Shown: positions 9,261-19,153 of the stretch, piece by piece
Layout: the number at the start of each line of letters is the position of its first letter
Position numbering within the stretch: the first letter of the stretch is position 1
DNA from: Rhizophlyctis rosea
Taxonomy: Eukaryota > Chytridiomycota > Chytridiomycetes > Rhizophlyctidales > Rhizophlyctidaceae
DNA length: 23,814 nucleotides
Assembly (NCBI GenBank): GCA_027596075.1
Contig: JADGJC010000417.1
Span: 5,736-29,549, forward strand
Direction of reading: 5' to 3'
Translations under genes and position numbers: made by a program
The notes under the pieces: model-generated
Database searches by the model: none
What the model saw: the letters and a program-made list of their open reading frames with translations, nothing else
Told to the model about the DNA's origin: nothing

Positions 9261-10323
9261 TCAGATGTGCCTATTTTGATATCTCTTCAGGGTGGGGGTG
9301 ATAGTCACAAAATCAACACTTGGAGAAAGACCAACAGACCTCAGGTGTTGTTGAGTTATCCTGAGGAAGGTAAGCACTCCTTTGTCGATTCTCGGTGATT
9401 GTGATCTTTTCCATGTAAGGTTGTATAATTTTTGCATGCCTTTCTTCAGAAACTTGGCTAACACTTGTGTGCGCCCAGACGGAAGGTGACTAGTAAGGTG
9501 CTTGCTACCCATTTTCGACATACCACACGTCATGTCTTTTTTCTTATTGGAAGCTCGACGGAGTCCGCTCAATGCGTGGATGCAAAAAGGCATTATCGGG
9601 AACCTTGGTACGGGGAACCTGTATCTGGTGCTATCTGGTGCGCCAGATAGCAGCTCCGCAGCTGGCCCAATCATCCTTCTTCGCTAAATACTCAATATCG
9701 TTGTTTGGAAGGTCAGTCGCGTCATTAATTTGAAATCATCATCACAGAATGAGCTTATAACGGCATCTGTGCTCCCCAGGCATTGAGAGAGCTGGCATTT
9801 TTTGCCGATCGGCAAAATATACAAAATATGGCTTACGCTGATGCTGAGATGGGCGAGAAGTGTAAGAACTTCACACCCGATGCCACCAGGTGCAGGACTC
9901 TACACTACGTGGGCGCAATCTTTTTAATACACTGGGATTTTACCCATCAGTACAAACAATTCAACAAGGGGTGGTCACAATCATTGTGCCAGTCGTGGTT
10001 ATTTTGATCAAGGACCCTGACATGACCCCTCGCGACTGAAAATCACACCCCAAAATAGATAAACCATGTGGCTAACCCATGTCTCACTCTGACTCATTCG
10101 GGACTGCGCTTTGGACGGCTGCTCGACAACCCTGTCGACAACCCCTCTTCACCTTGTCTCTCTTCCCTCATTTCCCATAACCCTGCAATCTATCACGTCA
10201 ATCTTTCCCACACTTATCCACCATATACTGTATTTCTACCATATAGTCGAAACCCTTCTACTTGACATAAGACCATTCACACCCATACAAGGCAACATCT
10301 GAACGAGCGGCAGTGAGGCCAAG
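9261..10323. other. Intergenic stretch upstream of the nucleoporin gene
   Basis: No gene is supported here. A minus-strand frame at 9261-9674 (137 codons) has no known motif and its start lies in a hairpin-rich patch. The last 100-200 bases before the ATG at 10324 must carry the promoter and leader of the nucleoporin gene; they are pyrimidine-rich but show no clear TATA box. Confidence 0.4.
9621..9665. repeat. Cluster of small inverted and direct repeats
   Basis: TATCTGGTG occurs twice in tandem at 9622-9630 and 9632-9640. The second copy starts a hairpin: CTATCTGG at 9631-9638 and CCAGATAG at 9643-9650 with a 4-nt loop. Immediately after it, CAGCT and AGCTG at 9651-9664 form a second small hairpin. 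The role is unknown. Confidence 0.6.
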
Positions 10324-13300
10324 ATGAGTGCACCCCCGGACAGCGCGTCTGGTCCAATCGAGGTGATCGGCGAGAAAGACTCACCGCTGGAGGAGGAGTT
10401 CGATGTAAGGATTTGATGAATCGTGATAATAGAGACAGTGTTGCAAAGCTCTCGAACGAGACTTGTCCCTCTTAAGAACGGAATCGCGCAGCCTTGCTAT
10501 GATAGGTTTGATGGTTCAATGCTCACATACCCTTGTCACATTTTCCCACGCCATAGACATTCGAATTTCGCCCGCTACAAGTCGAGGCGAAAATCAAGGT
10601 CTGCGACCCTTTTGATGATCTTCCCTCCTTTGTGAACCTCCTGGCTGTATCCAACAAGTATGGCTTCGCAGTCTATGGCGTGGGAAAAGGTAAGGGGTGC
10701 CGCAATTGGCCAGCGAAGCTGGCTGCAGGAATGCGCGCAGCGCATAGTGCCTATATGAGCGAAGCGAACGGATCAGGTCTGGTCTGGCGATGTGTGAAGC
10801 AGATCAGTATGCGTGCGTTAGCACACAGCGAAGCTGGCTGCGGGAACGCGCGCAGCGCATAGTGCCTATGTGAGCGAAGCGAACGGATCAGGTCTGGCGA
10901 TCTGCGAAGCAGATCAGTATGCGTGCGTTTGCACGCTATTAGCGCAGAGTAATATATGAGTGAGCGACAGCGAACAGATTATGATAGAGACCACACATAA
11001 AGACAATAGCGTTTACCTACTCATCTAACCACTACAAATTTCAAACCTTCCAGGCTTTGCGTATGCCCACCTTAAAGACATGAGATCTACATTGAAGAAC
11101 GCCGCGGGTCAAAGTGCCGCACCCCTGGACAACCAAGAAACTATCGAGTGCGAATCCACGGTCCATCATGTGCGGCTATCGGGTGATGAGTTGACCCTTT
11201 ATGTTGTTCTGGAGGATGGGACGGTCCAGGTCTGGGACGTGAGGGAATTGGCTCATGGAGTGAGTAAACCTTTATTTTGGGGAGATTTGTTGGTGTTGAG
11301 GACGTGGTGGTCGTGATGGGAAGGGGGGAATGAATCCTCTGATGGGCGCTGAGATGACGGTTGGATGTTGAGGGTGATGCACAGTTTAGTTCTGACCGCA
11401 ATGTTACTGACAATTTTTGCCTTTACGCGGTCCAGGCCACGAAAGAGCCCACAGGAACTTGCCAAATCTCCACCCACCCGATTGTCGACTTCCTGCCAAA
11501 CCCAGACACATTCCCAACAATGTGGGCTGCCTTAGACGCTTCCGGCGCCGTCCACATCGGCGAAGGCGAGAAGCAAATCCGCACAAATCCGCTCCAAAAA
11601 GTGACATCAAGTGCGTATGCGGTTCCAAGCCGACAACTTCAAGCTGTGTTTCTGCGACTAACTCGTTTTCATCACAGTTTGCTGGAGCCCCAAAGGCAAA
11701 CAACTGGTCTGCGGGACGGAAGAAGGGCGGCTCATCCAAGTCACACCGGAAGGCACGGTCAAGAATATCATTCAGCCGCCGCCGACATTGGACCTTCCCG
11801 AGTTTCGAGGTAAGCCATCTCGACTCATTCCCTCAAGCACATGTATTGTATCGGTTTTGAGTTACTCACATGCTAACATCGAACCTTTCATCAGCGAAAA
11901 GCATAGCATGGGTAGAAAATACCGTCTGGATCGTTTGCTATGCGATGCCTGTAAACGGGGACGACGAAGTTAATTCGGAGACTTTCGTCATTTCGCAAGA
12001 AGGGACGCCGGTGAGCTGAACATTTGTTGACTGGAGTTCATTTTTGATGTGCTGGTAGACTAACTGTGTCGTAAACGAATAGAAAAAGACTGTGTACTAC
12101 TGGGTGGGACAACCGATCTACCCATCGGAGCAGTCGCGGGAAGCACATCATTACTTTGGTCTTTTGAAAGGGTGGTGAGTACTCTCCTTGAAAGCAGAGG
12201 GCCGAATGGGATCTGTGTGCACTGATATGAAAGACTTTCCCCGGTTTGGCTGGATGTCTTTCATCCCCATTTTATCAACACCACTGAATTCGCCACGTTC
12301 TCACTCTCCCCATGTAACGAATAGGACCACACCAAACCACGTCTGCATCATCACCGACCCACGCTCTGAAGATTTCGCCATCGTCGGTCAAACCGCCACG
12401 GGATCCTGGACAACCTACTCACTCTTCGACCACCAACGTTTGTCTTGCCCCCTCAACCCAGACGAAAACCCTACCCACTCCGTTGGCCTCGCTCTTGATC
12501 TTTGTAGCGAGGACACGCTGCCGGGGGCGAATGAGGATGATCCGGTCATTCAGCCGGTTCCGATTTTGTGGGGGTTTGTTAATGAGGGGTGGCTTGTGGG
12601 GTATTCTGGGTTGGCTAAGGCGAGGGTGGGGCGTGGGGTGGGGGGGCTGGGGGTTGTCAAGTGTCAGGAGGTGCCGCAGCCGCAAAGTATTGGGGCGGGG
12701 AAGGGGAAGGTCTCGAAGCCTGTTGAGGAGGAGGAGAGTCCGTTTTTGGTTGGTGGGGCGGGGTCGTCGACGGGTGGTGCGTCTGCGAGTGTGCCAGCGA
12801 AGACGGAAAGTGCTGCGAAGGAGGAGAATGAGACGGTACCGTATACCATTCCGACTGCACAGGCGGGTACGAAGACGGAGGCTGCTGCACCGCCTGTTTC
12901 GGGTGGGGGCTTCTCGTTCGGTGGCACCGCTACTACTGCTTCGTCGGCACCGGCGTTCGGACAACCTGAACCGAAGGTGGAGGAATCCAAGCCTGCGCCG
13001 GCGTTTGGCGGTGGCGTGTTCGGTGCTCCTCCTAGCACTGGCGTCAGCAGCACGGGCTTTGGTGGTGCGCCTGCCAAGGTGCCGGCATTCGGGACATCGC
13101 CGTTTGGTGCGGGAGCGGGCGGTACGACTGCGGCGATGACGCCTGCGTTTGGGAGTAGTGGGTTTGGTAGTAGTGCTGGAGGAGGGGATTTTGCTGGGTT
13201 TGCGAAGAGTGCTACGGGTGGTGGTGCGGGTGGAGGGTTTGCGTCTTTTGCTAGTCCTCAGGGACAGCAGGGCAAGACGGGTGGGTTTGGGGCTTTTGCT

Positions 13301-16300
13301 AGTCCGCAAGGGGAGAATAAGCCTTCTGGAGGTTTTGCTGGTTTTGCGGGAGCCGGGAAGGCGACTGGGTTTGCGGGGTTTGGTGGGACGACGTCTACGC
13401 AACCGCCGACGGGGACGCAAGGGGCTACGACGAAAACTACGCCGTCTGCTACGCAACCCACACCAACTCAACCCGCACCACAAACTCAACCCGCACCACA
13501 AGCTCCGCCGGCTAAACCTGTCACGGCACCCCAACAAGTGTCTGCACCGAAAGCGGCGGCGAGTCCGTTCGGGATTCCTGCGTCGTCTGCGTCGAGGTCG
13601 GCTACGTTTGCTGCGCCGGCTCTTCCTGCGGCGAAGCCGGCGAGTGCGCTTCCGGCGAGTGCGGTGGGGACGCCTGTGACGCAGGTGCCGAAACCGGCGA
13701 ATATGTTTGGGACGCCGGCGACTTTGGCGGGTAAAATTGGTGGTGGTGGGCCGGCGGTACCTGCGGCGAAGGAGAAAGGGAAGGCGGTGGATGTGAAGGG
13801 GAAGACGGGTGGGAAGGATGCTGGGGCTGTTCAGGTGGGTTTTGTCTGTGTGTCATGTATTGTGAGGAATAGGGCGCTTGTTGTGAGGAATTGGTAGTTG
13901 ACGGTGTCTGATATTTGCGATCACCAGGTCCTCGTCACGAAATTCGACGAAACCTTCCTTTCCTTAGATACCGCCATGGATCAGGTACGTTCCCCCTCCT
14001 CTCCTCCCTTTTTCTCACCATTTCCCTAATGCCCCACCCCAACAGTTCGAGAACGTCCAACACAACGCGCTTTCTGGGATCGGGACCGTAGCGATGGAGA
14101 AGGCGCATAAGAAGAGGGAGGAGTGGAACCAGGCGGATACCGAGAGTGTCAAGGCGGAGTTGGATGTGTTGCTTGAACGGTGTTTGGAGGCTTGTAGGAA
14201 GTTTGAGGGGCTGAGTGGGGGTGTTGGGGAGGTTTTTGGGGGTGTGCAGGGTGGTGAGTCTTCGTATTTCTTTCTTACTTTTGGTTGCGGACGTGCTTTT
14301 TTGACACCTTATGATTTCTCTGACCTTCGTCTCTCTCCCCTCACTGCAGTCATGCGCTACGGCGCTGAATGCGAAACTCGTATCCGGGCATGGAAGGACG
14401 AGGATGTGAGAAAGGCGGTTGGAACTATTCCTTTGGGACCTGAGACGCAGGCGCAGAGGGAGGTGTTGATGAGGCAGAGGGGGATTGTGGAGATGCATTT
14501 GAGGAGTGTTAGGGATGCGATGGGACGGTTGAGTAAGGATGGGAAGGAGGGGAGGGAGGGGAGGGGGAGGGGTGGACGGTGAGTTGTCGTTATATTTCCG
14601 TTTGTGTGTGTGGTCTTTTTGGTTTTGGGTACTGATCTTCGATAATTGTTTTTGATCAATGCAGCGTCATGAACTGGGACACCATCTGTTCAACCACACG
14701 TCGTAACGGCCAATTCGCGCGGAGCGTTAAATCGAATTTGACGAAACTCCATAACGACCTCCTCCTTCTCTCGTCTACCCTCTCGGAAACCTCCACGACG
14801 CCGTCGAAGGGACGTAACACCTTCGGCCTTCCTGACTCCTTCCTCGATGACGAGGAGGAGGGGACACGTGGTCCGACGAGTGTGGGCGATAAGCAGAAAG
14901 CTAAACGGGTGTTTAGGGAGAGGGTTTTGAGTGGGTTCCAGAAACGTGGAGGGAAGGTGGGGAGTGTGAGGAAGTGTGGGGCGCCGGATGAGGGATTGTT
15001 TGGGAGAGTTTGGGAGGAGGGAGTGGGAGTTACGAAGACATCTGCGGACTTGGCGGAGGATGAAAAGGAGATGGCGAGGCCTGCGAGGGAGCGGAGTGTG
15101 CCGGCGTTGGTTGGTGAGGATGAGGAGGGTGATGTTGTTGAGTTCGAGGATGAGGAGGGGGAGGTTGTGGTGATGGGGAAGGGGAAGAAGGGGAGGAGTG
15201 TGAGTCCTGAGAAGGCGGTGACGGGGGTTTCGGGTGGGTCTTCTGTTCTTGGTGGGTTGCCGTTTGTGGTGCCGACGAAAGAGGAGAAGGAGAAGAAGGG
15301 TGGTGGGCTCTCGTTCGGGTCGTCGTTTGGCGCTGGCAGTCCGGCTCCTTCGCCGTTTGCGGTGCCGAAAATTCCGACGGGGGCGGGAGGGACGAAAGAT
15401 GAGAAGAAGGAGGAGAAGAAGGGTGGAGGCTTTTCGTTTGGAGCTTCTGCTGGATTCCCTACTCCGAGTTTTGGGAGTTCTGTCTCGTCGCCGTTTGGTC
15501 CGCCCAAGCTTCCGACGGCGGCTGCAGAGACGGAGAAGGCGAAAGACAAGAAAGAGGAGGAGAAGAAGGGTGGAGGGTTTGCGTTCGGACCTTCTGGTGG
15601 ATTTGCGTCTCCGGCTTTTGGGAGTCAGATTCCTGTTGCGTCGCCGTTTGGAGTGCCTGTTCTTCCCGCGGCAAAGACGGAGGAGAAGGAAAAGCAGAAG
15701 GAAGAGAAGAAACCGGCTGGAGGCTTTTCGTTTGGGGCGCCGAGTGGGTTTGCGTCGCCGGCGTTTGGGAGTTCGGGTGCGGGTGCGTCGCCGTTTGCGT
15801 CACCGTTTGCAGTGCCGAAGGTGCCGGCGGGAGAGACGGAGGATAAAGATAAGGATAAGAAGAAGGAGGAGAAGAAGGCTGGGGGCTTTTCGTTTGGGGC
15901 TCCGAGTGGGTTTGCGGCCCCGAGTTTCGGGTCGCCGTTTGTGGTGACGAAGGGTGATGGTGGGGACAGGGAGAAGGAGAAGGAGAAGAGGAAGGATGAG
16001 GGGGACGACAAGGTTTCGACGGAGAAGAAGACGGAAACGCCGGCTCCGACATTTGGGTTTACGGGTGGTGCAGGTGGATTGTTTGGGAAGAAGACTGAGG
16101 ACGACGGGGAGGAGACGGAGAAGGAGACCAGTCGGCCTTTTACACCTCCGGGGCAGATTCAGGGGGGTGTTGGGACGGGGGCGTTTGGGTTTGGTGGCGG
16201 GTTTTTGGAGAAGAAGGGTGATGGGGAGGGGAAGGGGAAGGGTTTGGGGAGTGGGTTGCCGGCTTTTGGGACGTTTGGGTTTGGGAAGGGGGAGGGGAAG

Positions 16301-18405
16301 AGTGGGGAGGTGGGTGGGAAGAAGGAGGTGGAAGAGACGGTGGAGGAGGAGAAGGTGGGAGAGACGGTGGAGGAAGAGAGGGTGGAGGAGGAGCAGACTT
16401 CGGAAGAGAAGGTGGAGGAGTCGAAGGTGGAAGAAACGATTGAGGAAGAGCAGAGCGTGCCGACCACGGAAGAACAAGTGACGAAGGACGAGGAAGAAGA
16501 GGAGGAAGAAGCGGGTAGTCCTATTACGCCTGTCTCGCTTGCTGCTACTGAGGAGGAAGAGCAGCAGTCTTCTCCTGAGGATGGGGTTAGTGTTGTTTCG
16601 AGGCCGACGAGCGAGGCGGTTTCTGAGGAGTGGGAGAGGGTTGGGGAGGAAGAGGAGGGGGAGGTCGAGGAGGAGGGGGGTGGTGGTGGGCCGTCTGGTG
16701 TTCAGACGAAGACGGAGGAAGTTGCGGAGGAGGAGAAGGGGAAGGAGAAGGTGGAGGAAGAGGAGGGTGTTAGTACACCGGGCGGGGAAGCACCTATGGT
16801 GGCTACACCGACGACGGAGTCTGGTCCTTCGAGTGTGACGCCGCCTGTTGTTGAGGAGAAGGGTGAGGAAGTTGGTGGTGGGGGGGCAATGGAGGCGGAA
16901 GAGGATACGGGAGCGCAGGATGTTACGAGTGCGTTTGCGGGTGGGTTTGGTGGGTTTGGTGGTGGTGCGGCGGGGGCGTCGACGCCGGCGGGGAAGAGTG
17001 GTGGTGGGTTTGGTGGGTTTGGGAAGAGTGTGTTTGGGACGCCGGCTACGCCTGTTGGTGGTGTTGCGGGTGGTGGTGGTGGGTTTGGGGCTTTTGGGGG
17101 TGGAAGTACGCCGGCTTTCGGGACGTCCGCCTTTGGAAGTGCATCGACGTCTGCTGCAACGGCGGCACCGTCTACTCCGGCGTTTGGTGCTACTCCGGTG
17201 TTTGGGTCTTCGACGGGTGCGGCGGCACCGGCGTTTGGTGCCTCGACCCCGGCAGGGTCGACTGCACCTGCGTTTGGATCCTCGGCGGCCCCGGCGTTTG
17301 GCGCCTCGACGTCTGCAGCATCGGCTGCACCTGCCTTCGGATCCTCGACTACTGCGGCGGCTCCAGTGTTTGGTACCCCGACACCTGCAGCCTCGACTGC
17401 ACCTGCCTTCGGCACAACACCCGCATTCGGGTCCTCCACGCCCGCCGCAGCACCAGCATTCGGAACTCCGACGCCGTCCACTCCGGCATTCGGATCCACG
17501 GGCTTCGGGTCGAGTACGACCAAGGCTATGACGCCGGCGTTTGGGAGTACGGGCTTTGGAAGTACGACGGCGGCGATGACGCCTGCGTTTGGGAGTACGG
17601 GCTTTGGAAGTACGACGGCGGCTATGACGCCTGCGTTTGGGAGTACGGGCTTTGGTGGGAGTGCGTCGCCGGCGTTTGGAAGTGGTGGGTTTGGTGGTGC
17701 AGGTGTGGGGGCTGGTGCGGGAGGAGGGGGTGGGTTTGGGAGTGGTGGTGGGGGTGGCGGGTTTGCGAGCTTTGCGAAGAGGTGAGTTTGTGATTATTCA
17801 GGAATTCCCTTTTTTATGTTTCGGTCAGGACGCTTTCCGTTGCTTGGTGGTGAATATTTTCTGACGCTTCCCGGTCTATTCCTCTCACCACATCCAGCGC
17901 CGGTGCAGGAGGAGGTTTCAGCTCCTTCGCCTCCCCACAAAGCAGCGGCACGAAACCCAGCGGGTTCGCGGCTTTTGCGTCTTCTTCCCCGTCGTCGTCG
18001 GCTTCTGCGCAACCACAATCGAGCGGGTTTGCCGCGTTCTCGTCTCCGCAGGCACCGCAGCAGCAGCAGCAGCAGCCGAGCGGGTTTGCGGCGTTTGGTG
18101 GCGGGCAGCAGCAGGGGGTTGGGTTTGGGGCGTTTGAAGGGCAGCAGGGGCAGGGACAGCAGCAGCAGGGGAGTGCTTTTGGAGCGTTTGGTGGGCAGCA
18201 GGGACAGCAGCAGCAGGGGCAGGGCAGTGCGTTTGGGGCGTTCGGTGCTGGGCAGCAGGGGCAGGGGAGTGCGTTCGGTGGTGGTGGTGGTGGGGCGAGG
18301 TGAGCAATTTCATATTTGTTTTCTACGCTTTTTATGATTCCATGTGCTGACCTTTGGTTCTTTTGCAGCTTTGGCGGTGGTGCGTTCGGCACGCATCGTG
18401 GGTAG
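10324..18405 (+). CDS. FG nucleoporin of the Nup159/Nup214 type, 14 exons
   Basis: Exons: 10324-10404, 10557-10689, 11054-11259, 11436-11610, 11678-11809, 11895-12010, 12083-12174, 12325-13834, 13928-13984, 14046-14253, 14350-14578, 14665-17781, 17898-18299, 18369-18405. All phases agree, giving 2164 residues. Introns are GT-AG, several with CTAAC branch sites. Residues 1 to about 410 form the beta-propeller: CWSPKGKQLVCG at 200-211 is a hallmark of the family, and ILWGFVNEGWLVGYS near 392-406 matches its last blades. Residues about 430-815 are FG repeats, 816-1020 a coiled-coil-like part, then FG repeats mixed with Lys/Glu-rich (1190-1410) and very acidic (1530-1680) stretches, and a Gln/Gly-rich FG tail. 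In this family the propeller sits on the cytoplasmic face of the nuclear pore and docks the DEAD-box helicase Dbp5/DDX19 for mRNA export; FG repeats bind transport receptors; the coiled coil joins Nup82/Nup88 and Nsp1/Nup62. Coiled coil between two FG regions differs from yeast Nup159 and resembles vertebrate Nup214 with an added FG segment. Confidence 0.93.
10690..11053 (+). other. Intron 2 of the nucleoporin gene, unusually long and repeat-bearing
   Basis: At 364 nt this is the longest of the 13 introns; the others are 61-176 nt. It has GTAAGG at the donor and CTTCCAG at the acceptor. The middle is occupied by a GC-rich hairpin-bearing tandem repeat, while the last 100 nt are AT-rich and look like ordinary intron. 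The repeat looks inserted. Confidence 0.85.
10711..10935. repeat. Two-copy tandem repeat with GCGAAGC mini-hairpins
   Basis: Copy 1 is 10711-10825 and copy 2 is 10826-10935. They differ by about six substitutions and a 5-nt insertion (TCTGG) in copy 1. The heptamer GCGAAGC occurs at 10713-10719, 10759-10765, 10828-10834, 10874-10880 and 10904-10910. It is often extended into longer stems with a GAA loop: GCCAGC-GAA-GCTGGC at 10709-10723 and GATCTGC-GAA-GCAGATC at 10899-10915. A further perfect stem is GCGTGC-GTTT-GCACGC at 10921-10936. d(GCGAAGC) is known as an exceptionally stable DNA mini-hairpin. The unit resembles a small palindromic mobile element, but no terminal inverted repeats or target-site duplication were identified. 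Confidence 0.85.
15300..15960 (+). repeat. Five Lys/Glu-FG repeat units inside exon 12 of the nucleoporin
   Basis: Units of about 40-54 codons each carry a GGGFSFG-like block, an AFGS or SFGS block, SPFxxPKxP, and a Lys/Glu-rich spacer. The GGG/AGG-FSFG blocks start near 15301, 15422, 15569, 15717 and 15880. The mixing of FG and highly charged spacers within one unit implies expansion by tandem duplication. Confidence 0.75.
17525..17668 (+). repeat. Three 48-bp coding repeats (AMTPAFGSTGFGSTTA)
   Basis: Exact-length 48-bp units start at 17525, 17573 and 17621 and encode AMTPAFGSTGFGSTTA with almost no change; the third unit diverges after FG. A related single copy lies in the first FG region near 13133. 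The near identity suggests recent duplication or gene conversion. Confidence 0.85.
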
Positions 18406-19153
18406 TTTAGCTTGCGTGTTGTGTGAGTGGGGATGGTGGGAAGTGTGGGAACTTGTAGGGTGTGCATTCGCTCAATTTTTAGCAGTATCTTTTGCAATGT
18501 TTGCTTCGTTTATTTGTTTGTTGCAGTTTGCGAATTTGCGGTTTGCTTTTCCTTTGTAAATGCTATGAGGTCAATTTTGCAGTTATCAAAACCCTTCGCG
18601 GGATCCGTTCTGAGTAGTTATTTCCTCTTGCATTATACATGCTGAGTCGTCGTGTTGGCTAGATGAAATATTTGGTGTTAATCCAGTGCAAATTCGACTG
18701 ATTTGTCCACTCTTTCTGTATATATCTGTTCTTCGTTTTCCTGTTTTTCCTGAAGGCTTTCTTATTGAGGTTGTCATGTTTTGGGAATTGAGGAAAGGGA
18801 AAGACTTCTGGGCATGTTCATCAATGGCCGATGAGACTAAACGAACAGCAAAACAAGCTGGTCATCTTTCTTTTCCTCATTCTTTTCCTCACTGATCTCA
18901 GTCTGGGCCTTTTTGACAGGTGGCGCGACCACGTATGTGCGACGAAGTAGGCACAGCCGTGCTCCGAAGGAATTGGGAACGTTTCAAAATCAGTTTCTGC
19001 ATGTCAACGGATATCCATCGCCCCATCTAGTCCACCAACCAATTGTTCATCCGGCCATTGCTTGAAAGGGAAGAAAAAACCCACAGTGAGTATTCCACCC
19101 ATCAGCCAACGTATTGTATTGAAACTCATCGAGGATATATAGGTCATCACAAA
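18406..19153. other. Intergenic stretch between the nucleoporin and the TIR-like gene
   Basis: This should hold the 3' untranslated region of the nucleoporin and the promoter of the next gene. It is T-rich. A TATA-like GATATATAGG sits at about 19133-19142, only some 15 nt before the ATG at 19154, too close for a normal TATA box. No gene is supported. Confidence 0.45.

Noticed and set aside
9261..9674. 137-codon minus-strand open frame upstream of the nucleoporin
   Set aside because: No motif, no splice partner, and its start lies within the small hairpin cluster.
12419..13537. Long minus-strand open frame (372 codons, Arg-rich) opposite the nucleoporin FG region
   Set aside because: It is the antisense shadow of GC-rich FG-coding repeats; its composition (Arg/Ser/Leu runs) is typical of such shadows and it has no motif.
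14656..15549. Minus-strand open frame of 297 codons and a similar one at 16702-17523
   Set aside because: Both mirror the FG and Pro/Gly repeats of exon 12 in antisense; the plus-strand frame is supported by splice phase and family motifs.
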